From the NCBI GenBank assembly GCA_021292105.1, contig CM037870.1:62956167-63020166 (forward strand): a DNA stretch of 64,000 nucleotides, given 5' to 3'. The notes below the pieces were generated by a model. The model worked only from the letters and a program-made list of their open reading frames with translations, ran no database searches and had not been told where the DNA came from. A program made the position numbers and the translations under genes. Positions 54,801-64,000 of the stretch are shown one piece after another. Origin of the DNA: Anadara kagoshimensis. Lineage: Eukaryota > Mollusca > Bivalvia > Arcoida > Arcidae. Position 1 is the stretch's first letter. The number at the start of each line of letters is the position of its first letter.

Positions 54801-57800
54801 GAATTTACGACCACGGCGAATTATAAACCACAAATAACAAAAATTGTGATAACTAACGGACATATACCTGTATGATAGATCTGGCGTAACGAATGGTGGA
54901 GATGAGCAGCCACTTCATTTCTCAAGTATTAAATTGTTGACAGGTATGTACTGTATCTGGCAGTGATTATATAATGATATATTGCATTTTATCGATCATA
55001 AATAGGAAATTATCACGATGTAGTTTCTAATTATACGTTTAATGTTACTATGGTAATTAAAAATACAACCTGAAGCGAATCCTTTTTAAATGTAATCTTA
55101 GTGCATGATTTAAAAACCATTTCCAACTGAATTATTATTTCCTTAATAACAGATCTATTTTCTTTTGCACAAGATTATTTATTCTACAAGGCTCCAGTTT
55201 CACAATCATTCCTTAACTTAAATTTCCCCAATTTTGGTAATCTCTGTTGGAACTACATGTATGTGTGTAAATTTTTGACGAAACTAATTGCAGAGTTATA
55301 ACTTAAAATGTTTACATTACAAATGCATTGCCTTATATGAATCTCTTTGGAACCATTGCGTTAATTTTTCGATGACAGCAGTGTGTCGCGCGCTCTGTGT
55401 AAAGCGATACGTAAGTTAATATCTTCAGCCAATCCGCTTTCGATGTACAGCGGAGGAATACATACCACCAAGGGACTACTTATTCATTCATAATTTCCTG
55501 CGGGTTCATTCATAAATCTATCCGGCGACTGCAGGGACGCTCTTTACGAGCGGTAACAAACGTAGAAATTTGTTATACTGCACCAATTTTAAAAATGATT
55601 TGAAAATAAAAAAGAATAATAAAAACCAATATTTGTTGTCTTTTTATATCAAAATAATTTTTTAATGATTAATGACCATTTCCCATGGCCTATAAAGATA
55701 CGAAGTGAAAAAATTAGTGAGTCCGAGGACACCACATTTAAATTATGAACAACTGTTTGTTATTCGACTAAATAATTATATTCATGGTAATATCTTAGCA
55801 AACAGATTATTGTTTAGTGAAAAAAGGAGAAATCGAATTTAATTTTCAAATGTGTTTTACGGAACTATATTTTACGATCGCCAAGCAACGAGACAAATCA
55901 ACATGGCTGTTCTCTTTATATGGTTCTACAATAAGAGTTATCTCGCTTTAAGTGTTCCAACCACATTAATACATCGACTTTCGGAAAATTAATAATACCT
56001 TTTTGTGGGTGAAAATAATGTAAACATAAGGATTAAATGTCACTTTGAATGCTGTCATCGAGGTATGACTGCATCAGCTCACGTTCAAAGCTAACATGAA
56101 TCGCTTCGCGATTCACTTACTTTGAACGTGAGCTGATGCAGTCATACCTCGATGACAGCATTCAAAGTGACATTCAATCCTTAAATGTTTACATTACAAA
56201 TGCATTGCCTTATATGAATCTCTTTGGAACCATTGCGTTAATTTTTCGATGACAGCAGTGTGTCGCGCGCTCTGTGTAAAGCGATACGTAAGTTAATATC
56301 TTCAGCCAATCCGCTTTCGATGTACAGCGGAGGAATACATACCACCAAGGGACTACTTATTCATTCATAATTTCCTGCGGGTTCATTCATAAATCTATCC
56401 GGCGACTGCAGGGACGCTCTTTACGAACGGTAACAAACGTAGAAATTTGTTATACTGCACCAATTTTAAAAATGATTTGAAAATAAAAAAGAATAATAAA
56501 AACCAATATTTGTTGTCTTTTTATATCAAAATAATTTTTTAATGATTAATGACCATTTCCCATGGCCTATAAAGATACGAAGTGAAAAAATTAGTGAGTC
56601 CGAGGACACCACATTTAAATTATGAACAACTGTTTGTTATTCGACTAAATAATTATATTCATGGTAATATCTTAGCAAACAGATTATTGTTTAGTGAAAA
56701 AAGGAGAAATCGAATTTAATTTTCAAATGTGTTTTACGGAACTATATTTTACGATCGCCAAGCAACGAGACAAATCAACATGGCTGTTCTCTTTATATGG
56801 TTCTACAATAAGAGTTATCTCGCTTTAAGTGTTCCAACCACATTAATACACCGACTTTCGGAAAATTAATAATACCTTTTTGTGGGTGAAAATAATGTAA
56901 ACATAAGGATTGAATGTCACTTTGAATGCTGTCATCGAGGTATGACTGCATCAGCTCACGTTCAAAGTTAACATGAATCGCTTCGCGATTCACTTACTTT
57001 GAACGTGAGCTGATGCAGTCATACCTCGATGACAACATTCAAAGTGACATTCAATCCTTAAATGATCTTCAAAATAAAAAACTCTATTTTGGAACTATGG
57101 GTGAACATGAAGAGAAATGCAGATGGTGATCCTCAAAACCACACCTTAAGTCCCTAAGTGTCTTAACAAATATCACAAAATTATTGCAGTTTAAATTTTT
57201 CCTGATTCAAGATAAGAAAATCTTTGTTGAAGATTGATTGTGAAACTGGAACTAGATTTCAAACAGATATCTATTCAGAATGATAACTCTTATAGTACTA
57301 TCTGTTAACGTTTAATGTGTTTATGAAACTGGAACCTGACATTTTTCTGATGCTTAGGGTATATTAATATTACAAAGAGTGGTGTTATTTGTACACACGT
57401 ATATCATCATTTCGGGAGGCGTTATGTTGGGGTTTATGCCGTTCATCTATAAGTATTTTTGGAGGTTAAAATATGACATAAAATTTAATAAAGAAAAGAT
57501 TCCCATTTGTACCCTACACTAACATTTTAATTTCGAATAGAGAAACCGTAAATGACAAGTTATTTTGAAACTTTCTGTGTAAAATAAAATTAAAAATTTT
57601 AACATTGGATTTTAAGAGTGGGGAACTGTCTGTGTACATTCTTGACGATCTAAATGTAGATGTTAAAGGTTGTTCAAATGATAAACATACTTATCTATGC
57701 CGAATCATCTGAACAATTCGCAAAATTATTACAGTATCACATTTGCCAGATTTAAGATAAAAATGATTATGGAAGTGGGTTTCATTCCGATATCTTCATA

Positions 57801-60800
57801 CTGATAAATAACTCTTGTATTACGTAAACAAGCCGTTAACATTTAACGTTTATGAAACATGAACCAGATATATGTCTGATGTTGAGTGATATACTCAAAT
57901 TTTAAAATGGTGTTATTTTCATAATCGCGTATCATCATTTCCCATGGCGTAATATTGGTGTCATGCCGTTCATCCATCTATTCGCACTTATAAAGGTTAA
58001 AACAGGGAATAAACATTTCATTCAGTATAGGAAAGACTTCTATTTGTAACCTCCAATTTAATTTTAATTTCGAGTGGAAAGCCTGAGGAATGACATAAAA
58101 ATGACAGAATCAAGTGATTTTCTGTGTCTAACAATTTTTTTTCAAAAATTTTACATTGATATAAATAAGTGGGGAATACAAAAAAAATCTAACCTCATTA
58201 TTAATTGAAATAAGACCTGGCGCTCTGAAAAGGTATTCGTCGCCCCAACAAAGGTTTCATGGAATCAATAGTAGTGATTGACGCAGAGAGTAGAAGGATA
58301 GGACTTTATGTTTAACACAATATAGTTATATAGAAGTGGACAGATAGCGCTAGAAACTTAATGAACTAAAAAAGACCACTTAAAATCGGCAAGCTAAAGG
58401 ACAAACTTATTGACATCAAGACTTGGGGGAATTGGGTTTCAAACCATTTCAAACTGAGTTACTGTTTCCTTGATAACAGATCCGGCGTCTATTTATTACA
58501 TCAGATATTGTACCAGGTTTCATACCGATATCTATTCAAACTGATAAATAGCTCTAGATCTTATATTACGTTTCAATAGGTAAACGTTAACGTGTTTATA
58601 TAACTGAGCCCTGATAATTTCTATACTTGGTGATTATGTCATATCTAAAATTTAAAAGATGTCATTTGTATAAGCGTGTATGATCATTTAGCGAGGCGTT
58701 ATGTTGGTTTTATGACGTTCATCTATTAATACTCTGGAAGCTGAATGGTATATATATATTTGGCGCCCTATAGTTCCATGTTTCTTTTACTCAAACTTGA
58801 TTACAGATGTGAAGGTTGTAGCTAGCTAAACAAAAGGTGATTACCCTTCCAGAGAACTCGGCCTCACTTCCCTGGTGGAAGTTCTCGTGTTTAACCTAAC
58901 TTGTCAGTTTCAAGGTTTTTACTTTGCTTCTGGATTGTGATTTGGACATGGATTGGTATGTTTGTTTTTGATTAAAATATTGCATAAATATTCAGTATAG
59001 GAAATACTTTATATGTACCGGCCATGATTGTAAAACTGGAAGCAGGTTTCATGCCGATATCTTTTGAAACTAATAAACAACACTAATATTACTTTCTATC
59101 TGTTAAGTTTAACATGTTTATGAAACTAGACCCAGATAGATGTCTGATGCTGGTGATATACTAACTAAAATTGTAAAAAGTGTTCTATTTACACGAGCAT
59201 GTATTACAATTTTCTTAAGCCGTTATGTTTGTTTTATTCCGTTTTATTTGTACCTTAATAAGTTAAATAAAAAAACATTTACTTTGAAAGAATAAGAGTT
59301 GACACAACAAACAAGAGAAAGATAATTGTTTAAGCTGAAGTGTTTGGACAGTAACAAAATAATAAAATGATAAAACGGTATCCAAGGTTCAATTTCATTT
59401 GTGAACCCTTACTATCCCGATCAAATTATTATTGACATTATTCATTTTATGGTAGAATCCTGTCTGACCAAGATTATCTTGTCCATTTACTGGGTAAAAT
59501 GTAAATGGAAAAAATAGTCTGAAATGGAAAGTAAAACTGTTTATGTAAAACTGTACTAGTATATTGTTTCAAGCACTACATCAATATGATTAATCAATTT
59601 TGATTTTTATTTCTATTGTAGTTTTGTAAGACAAATCCTCAGTCGCGAGTTGTGACAGAGTTACTATCAACTGTTATACATAAAATACTTAAAACACCAG
59701 CGGTAAGTGTGAACTTTGTATTATGTTAATATATTTGTAAATCAACATACTATATGAGATACATACTTCGCCTCTTCATTCTCGTCCAGTTCGTGTTGAC
59801 CAAGGAATTGAGATTAAAACTAAAGCACCTTTAAAGGTGCTCCAGACATACCTATCTAACTTCGTTATTTCCGTCCAGGTCTTCGCAGTCGAGGAATTAA
59901 GGTTTTGACCTGTCATCATACTGAAGGTGCTTCAAAACTGCCTACGAGAAATTAAGAATTTAGCCCATCATAATACTGGAATTGCCGAAAAACAACCTAC
60001 CTTCCATCTTTATTCCCATCCAAGTAGTAGTGACCGAGGGATTAAGACTTAGGCTTATCACCTTGCCAAATTTTGTAATCTATACTTTTTGTTGACATGT
60101 AAATTCGCGGGTAGTGTGTGCAACGACACAAAAAAAACGAAAATCGGGATGTCACATGATCTACACAAAACAACGAGAATTTGGATGTCACATGATAAGT
60201 ATACATGTATACCTATCATGTGACATCCACATGTTCGTTGTTTTGTGTAGTATGACACACTACCCACGGATTTACATGTACTTTGCATGTTAATTCATCA
60301 TTTACCTTGTATGGAAGCAAAAATCAAGCCCCTTAGATAAAATCATTCAGGTTAATTATATTTTCTTAGTTGTATGTGTTCACCAAAAGCTCATCCTTTG
60401 AGATCTCTTTTCTCAGTATAGTTTATCTTATTTTTAGTCACGACGGCGAATAAAAACATAAAAAGCTGTCATTTGCAACACAATCAAAGCAAAATTCAAT
60501 TGTTACAAAGAGAAAAAAATCCTTTATAAACGACAGTTCTCGTGACTTTATTCCCATGCAAGTTCTTTGACATTTTTTTTTTATTTTTTAAATATATGAA
60601 TCGGTTTGATATGATTTGTGAAACTGCAATATACATGTCGAACTTCAATACAGGTTGCGTGACACAACTAAAACAGTTATAAAGTAAACCCACACACAAA
60701 AGCTTACATTTATCATTTAAATCCTTAGAGATACAATATTATGAAATAACCATAGATTATCTATTCTGAAGTAAAATGTCATATGAAGTAAAACATACAA

Positions 60801-63771
60801 TATATTATGCAATTGTCGAATGTTAAAAATATGGTGAGCAGAAATACCAAAATCACACAGCAACAATTTGAATGATTTTTGTAATAAAAAATGAATAAAT
60901 AAAATATAATTAAAAACCCACAAATATTGCAACAAATTTTATGACAAACCACATATACATTACCACATGCCAGGCCTTGATTCAAATCTATATAAATTTT
61001 TGTTGGAATTAATTTTATATTGCAATTATAATTATTATATATTTATGCTTATCTTGCAAAGCTAGTGGCTTGCCATTGATTGTACTTATGTGATGATGGA
61101 TAATTACATCGCGATCGCCTGCTTTGGTTTGTTGGTTGAAAATTGATTTTATGTCATATAAATACTTTTCAGCTATGAGCGAAAACATGCAATTTTGAAA
61201 GATTTGAAGCTAATTTGTGTATGCATTTCTTATAATGCCTGTATCAGAGGATGCTTATAATGACTGCTCAAGTGTGTTGTACATGGCTACAATGTATGTC
61301 GCAAAGCAATTAAGTCACTTTACCTTAACCGAACCAAAGAGTAAAGGTTCACGCAACCTGAACAAATCACCAAAAATAAACATGAAATAAAATGGTAAAT
61401 ACAAAGTCAGCTTGCATTAGTATAAAAGAACATCTTTCTATTTGAGCTAAGGTTTTATGTTATATGATTTCCATGACAACTAATTAAACGGTCGAATTTA
61501 TAAATCACAATATTTCATGCCGTTGTATAACGAACTTGCTTAGTCTTTTGGCAACAGTAAGATTAATGTGATTTGGTATTGTTAACATCTTACTGATATG
61601 CTGTGTTTGTAGGTATGCAAGAAAGTGAATATATATGTAGAACTACAGTTGTCAGTCATTTTGTTTATTAGTTTTCGGTTTTCTTTATAGTCATGTGCTG
61701 TTAATTTAATTTTATTATTTTTTGTCATTTCTTAAACGAAACATGAAGATTTAATTGTAAATGAACTGAAAAAAACCAAAAAGAACACAAATATTGCAAA
61801 TTCCATATTTATAAAGACAATCACCTAGAGAGTCAAGCCAAAGTTTTAATGACATACACAGTTACCGAAGCGACACAATAATAACAATCGAACACATTCT
61901 ACAGATATATACAATTGTTACACCTTTGAAGCTTTATAATGGCTAAACATATATAAAGTAACATGCTTACCCTTCTGGGCCACCTGGACTTAGTTCTCTG
62001 ATGTAAAACGTGTTTATCAAAATTTTCTAGTTTCAGCGTCTTTGCTTTCGGATTACGATTTGTATTGGTATGTTTGATTATCACTCTTTGTTTTTATTAA
62101 AGAATAAGTGCAGATCAGATGCGTTGACAATATCAATACATATTGATGGTTTATTTGGTTTTAGTTTCATAACAACGGAAATTTTAATTGCATACAAACT
62201 CATTAAACATCAGCAAAATAGTATAAACGTAATGTAAATCTATTTTATGTTTTAAAGGACTTTGGGAGAACACCATGGTTAAGAACATTGGTACAGGAGT
62301 ATATAGAAGCCATTGAATATAACCCGGATGAGAAAATAAGCGTCAGCAACTTTATAAAAAGGTAAATAGAATTTATCATAAGTAATGATCGAGAAGAAAG
62401 AAACTAGTAAATGAAAGAAAAGTCAATAAAACTAAAGCTTCACAAAATACAGGCAATTATTCAAACATCTAAACAAGACAAGACAACAAGCCACAAAACA
62501 CAAGCACATAATGGAAATACTGATTATACAATGCCCAGCTTTGAATGAACACTGAAGTATTGCGAACTCCAATTCCAGTGGAACGCTGGTGTCAATCTTT
62601 TAAAGGATGCCAAGAAAATAAAAAAAAATTGACTTTGTTAACACAATATACACTTTGGAGTATGAAAAAAATAATATACAATATATGGATTTTGTAGGGA
62701 TATATACTTTACTACCACACAAAGGCATATTCATGATAATGACCGATCTGATTCCTTATTTTTCCGTAAAAAGCAATATATCTGATAATGAAAAATATCA
62801 TTTCAATATTTTTCATAGCAAGTATTTTATCTGTTTATGAAAAATAATAATGTTCTTAAGATTTTCAGCAAGTCATAATTTAACAGAATTTGTTATGTTA
62901 ACAGATATATTTTCAAGCTAATGATTAGTTGAAGGATATTTTGAGCACATTTCATAGAAAAGGTCGATGAAAAGTCAGAAATGCTGCCATTGGCATAGTA
63001 GGATTTTATCTGTTTTTATTCTGATACCTTTATCACATTCTGTAATATTATTTACTATAATGAAATAAAAAAAAGATCAGCTAAAGAACCATCTGTGATC
63101 TGGATTTACAAGGATACTGTTCAATTTTCTTTTCTTCTGTCATTTTAGAACTACAGATGATATCAACAAAAACATTTTGTATAAGAGTTCTGTCACTTTG
63201 CTTATTCATGTATTAGTCTCCTTCCTTGTCCGTGTTTACCATAGCGATATAATTAAAATGTCCGTTTGGTTTTGTATTATTTGACATATGTATTTCAGAC
63301 GATACAATTTATTTTTAATTTTTATGTCCTTGTCCTTATTCCTATAAACAAATCAATTGTCCTATCTAGTTTGCTTATTTATATATTAATTAGCCTGTTT
63401 ACCGTCCATATTTCACAATGGTTATATCTAACATATATTTTAGCATATTTATTTTTAAGGCATTTGTTTGATACCATTTTTTTAAAATTTTATGCCCTTG
63501 CCCTTGTTTCTTGATTCTCAACCTGTTTGATTATCTATATTTGGCATATTTATTTTTTAAGGCATTGACTTTGACCCTAGATTTTCACCTTTTTAAATGT
63601 CCTACTGTAGAAGTTATATTTTACAGCTTTCACAGATGTGTGATAATACATTTTGAAATATCATTTCAGTATACATGGACCACTCAGTATATGTCCACAC
63701 AAGCAGGTGCTGCCAAACATTATGGCTGTATGTATTGATGCAACTTGTAGACTTATAGAAGAACGGAAAAG
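48699..63771 (+). CDS. Unidentified multi-exon gene, partial (four exons seen)
   Basis: Exons 48699-48803, 59622-59702, 62258-62361 and 63670-63771 have consensus acceptors and donors. They join at phases 0, 0 and 2 without a stop to give about 131 residues; the last donor (63772) leads out of the window. Codon content is protein-like and unlike the surrounding AT-rich DNA. Segments include LEHGDIIVALAPLLERAHP, NPQSRVVTELLSTVIHKIL, GRTPWLRTLVQEYIEAI and VLPNIMAVCIDATCRLI. These suggest stacked amphipathic helices as in HEAT/ARM-like scaffolds, but no family is recognised. No initiator ATG was found, so exons probably lie upstream. It is intracellular by default, since no signal or membrane segment is visible. 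No function is assigned. Confidence 0.75.
48804..50290. other. Intron a, left part
   Basis: AT-rich; an A-rich tract at about 49685-49715. No gene or clear repeat recognised in this part of the 10.8-kb intron. Confidence 0.4.
50290..50695. repeat. Two-copy degenerate tandem of about 155 bp plus palindromic end
   Basis: GGAAATATTTCACTCAAAAAAGGG and AGAAATATTTCACTCAAATA-AACAAAGGG begin two related blocks (about 50299 and 50442). Both contain TTACAAAACAC and end with GAGAAATAAAGTTGTGAGAGCG / GAGAAATTAAGTTGTTAGAGCG. A CGCTACAAACTTCGATAGCG motif at 50638-50658 is a possible terminal hairpin. Probably an old dispersed element. Confidence 0.55.
50935..51235 (+). repeat. Dispersed repeat family A, two adjacent copies
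   Basis: AATGAGGCCGGGTGTTCCGG at about 50979 and AGTGAGACCGGGTGTTCCGG at about 51164, each preceded by an ACACGTGAACT segment, match the family copy at 6063-6250. Confidence 0.6.
51236..51819. other. Unassigned intronic spacer
   Basis: Nothing recognised. Confidence 0.35.
51820..51995 (+). repeat. Dispersed repeat family A copy
   Basis: CAAAAACAAACATCCGAATC, CAAATTAGGTTAAATAAACT and AGTGATGCCAGGTGCTCTGG follow the family order. The stretch 51996-52839 shows nothing recognised. Confidence 0.6.
52845..54235 (+). pseudogene. Degenerate non-LTR retrotransposon: reverse transcriptase and C-terminus
   Basis: Similarity begins near 52870 with scattered stops (KIWETVE then QSLGIILPKKDN) and becomes readable from 53316. 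The 123-codon frame contains VRQGCLLSLTLFNVF, the FADD active site within RFADDIDGLAG, and YLGAIVSDGG; a stop follows at 53685. The next frame (53709-53933) continues INLSSKIRLMRSLIYSVFLY. A last one (54031-54231) carries GRKRGRQKKRWGDKI. The 3' end is a short GGTGA tandem at about 54213-54232. The RTE-like order and Arg/Lys-rich tail suggest an RTE-related LINE of a different family from the 24.8-27.0 kb copy. Multiple stops and frameshifts make it dead. It lies within intron a of the unidentified gene. Confidence 0.85.
54236..54613. other. Unassigned intronic spacer
   Basis: Nothing recognised. Confidence 0.35.
54614..54950. mobile_element. MITE family M1, diverged copy
   Basis: The left end CAGACCTGTCGAAAGTTT is intact; the right end AAATTGTTGACAGGTATGTA is diverged. 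At 337 bp it is longer than other copies. Confidence 0.65.
55194..55307. mobile_element. MITE family M4, left half (interrupted)
   Basis: CTCCAGTTTCACAATCATTC then TTAACTTAAATTTCCCC, a TTGGAACTAC word and AACTAATTGCA follow the intact M4 element for about 110 bp and stop at about 55307. The right half resumes at about 57065. Confidence 0.75.
55308..56184. repeat. 877-bp direct repeat, copy 1
   Basis: The word TTTACATTACAAATGCATTG at 55311 recurs at 56188, an exact offset of 877 bp, and the copies differ by only a few substitutions (for example GAGCGGTAAC against GAACGGTAAC). Each ends in a palindrome of 157 bp. No coding frame is convincing. Source element unknown. Confidence 0.95.
56027..56183. 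repeat. 157-bp palindrome, copy 1
   Basis: Arms of about 70 bp (TAAGGATTAAATGTCACTTT to the centre, and back) surround the turn GAATCGCTTCGCGATTC, itself a perfect small palindrome. Only a few mismatches are seen, mainly next to the turn. Confidence 0.95.
56185..57064. repeat. 877-bp direct repeat, copy 2
   Basis: Tandem with copy 1, same orientation, ending AATCCTTAAATG and then returning to M4 MITE sequence. The 66-codon reverse frame at 56793-56993 has no counterpart of note and is not called. Confidence 0.95.
56904..57060. repeat. 157-bp palindrome, copy 2
   Basis: Same structure as copy 1, with independent changes in one arm (GTTAACATG against GCTAACATG; GACAACATTC against GACAGCATTC), so each copy now has slightly mismatched arms. 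Confidence 0.95.
57065..57255. mobile_element. MITE family M4, right half (interrupted)
   Basis: CACACCTTAAGTCCCTAAGT, then CAAAATTATTGCAG and the end ATTGATTGTGAAACTGGAAC correspond to the right part of the intact M4 element at 48319-48575. With 55194-55307 it makes one M4 copy opened by the 877-bp pair. Confidence 0.75.
57238..59270. repeat. Four old, diverged copies of a block of about 300 bp
   Basis: A series of landmarks recurs four times in the same order: an M4-like end, CCGATATCTTTTGAAACTGATAAA, CGTTTATGAAACTGGAACC, TCTGATGCT-GTGATATAC, TGTATCATCATTT and GGCGTTATGTTGGT-TTATGCCGTTCATCTAT. Starts are near 57238, 57764, 58513 and 59018. Family A repeat (reverse, about 58790-58980) is inserted between copies 3 and 4. 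Confidence 0.75.
59271..59621. other. Intron a, right end
   Basis: No repeat recognised. It ends in the acceptor TTTCTATTGTAG of exon b. Confidence 0.4.
59622..59702 (+). CDS. Unidentified gene, exon b
   Basis: 27 codons, phase 0 at both ends, FCKTNPQSRVVTELL to LKTPA; donor GTAAGT at 59703. Confidence 0.75.
59703..62257. other. Intron b
   Basis: It holds the palindrome at 60095-60279 and a reverse family A copy at about 61925-62095. The rest is AT-rich with no recognised content. Confidence 0.5.
60095..60279. repeat. Palindrome with one arm internally duplicated
   Basis: The outer arms (60095-60119 and 60255-60279, ACATGTAAATTCGCGGGTAG type) and inner arms (60161-60197 and 60214-60250, CTACACAAAACAACGAGAAT type) are complementary around TATACATGTATA. 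The left side has an extra diverged copy of the inner arm at about 60120-60160, which would bulge out. Confidence 0.9.
62258..62361 (+). CDS. Unidentified gene, exon c
   Basis: 34 codons plus two bases, starting DFGRTPWLRTLVQEY and ending NFIK. The acceptor TTTTAAAG is weak in its pyrimidine tract; donor GTAAAT at 62362. Confidence 0.75.
62362..63669. other. Intron c
   Basis: AT-rich, nothing recognised; short forward frames near 62655 and 63266 look random. Confidence 0.45.
63670..63771 (+). CDS. Unidentified gene, exon d
   Basis: The first base completes a Ser codon, then IHGPLSICPHKQVLP to LIEERK and two bases of the next codon. Acceptor ATTTCAG, donor GTAATT at 63772. The gene continues beyond the window. 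Confidence 0.75.
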
Positions 63772-63804
63772 GTAATTGGTGCAGAATGTTTGTTCAACCA
63801 TTTG

Positions 63805-64000
63805 CGTGTGGCAACGCTGTGTCTTCGATTGCCGATTGCTCTAAATGCGAGCTAACGTATATGAGCGCCTTTCATGCCTAGGTTCAAATCCCGCTACGAC
63901 TGATGCTAGTATAAAGAGTTGGTCAGTTAAAATGCAGCATTTTGGGGATTTCCTCTAGATACTCTGGCTGCCTTTACCATGCACGAAATGACTGCATCTA
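63805..64000 (+). mobile_element. SINE family 1, degraded copy at the right edge
   Basis: CCTAGGTTCAAATCCCGC (box B) about 50 nt after a diverged box A, then GGGGATTTCCTCTAGATACTCTGGCTGCC, a decayed form of the CTCCGG motif in the SINE at 5290-5580. Possibly truncated by the window end. Confidence 0.6.

Noticed and set aside
59270-63670. Short forward and reverse frames in introns b and c
   Set aside because: All are AT-rich, under 85 codons and without motifs or splice support.

Overview
This window is nuclear DNA of a eukaryote: AT-rich, intron-split and crowded with repeats. The mix of tRNA-derived SINEs with a 'CTCCGG' 3' motif, RTE-, CR1- and Tx1-type LINE fragments, TA-flanked MITEs, AGGTCA-rich tandem arrays and a GGCCCATGGGCC-ended repeat suggests a lophotrochozoan animal, most likely a bivalve mollusc. 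That assignment is inference; no species marker is present. There are no bacterial operons, CRISPR arrays or rRNA genes.

Two host genes can be supported, both on the + strand. The first (4549-11352) is complete: four exons with consensus splice sites and matching phases give a 208-residue secreted protein of the GM2 ganglioside activator (GM2A) family. It has a signal peptide, the family's 'PDPI-PG' strand and a conserved C-terminal 'G-YR' strand. Its introns hold a 57-bp minisatellite, SINEs, snap-back hairpins and a 2-kb array of 145-bp units carrying nuclear-receptor-like half sites. The second gene is partial: four phase-compatible exons (48699-63771) encode about 131 residues of an unidentified, probably helical protein. 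It continues past the right edge and probably begins left of 48699. Everything between 48.8 and 59.6 kb lies in one of its introns.

Layout: 0-0.2 kb large foldback; 0.66-3.2 kb 5'-truncated CR1/L2-like LINE; 4.4-11.7 kb GM2A-like gene; 13-17 kb MITE cluster and a 29-bp array; 17.1-18.35 kb dead mariner; 20.1-27.7 kb 51-bp satellite split by a reverse-strand RTE LINE; 28-33.5 kb LINE tail, composite MITE and SINEs; 34.2-34.9 kb minisatellite; 37.1-39.4 kb 39-bp array; 40.9-41.4 kb Tx1-like LINE scrap; 44-48.2 kb small repeats, a MITE and two minisatellites; 48.3-64 kb second gene, whose long intron holds a degenerate LINE and a MITE opened by an 877-bp tandem duplication with long palindromes.

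Long open frames across the tandem arrays come from repeat arithmetic (units of 39, 51, 57 or 75 bp, or a stop-free 29-bp unit) and are not called as genes. All transposable-element genes seen are truncated, frameshifted or carry stops.
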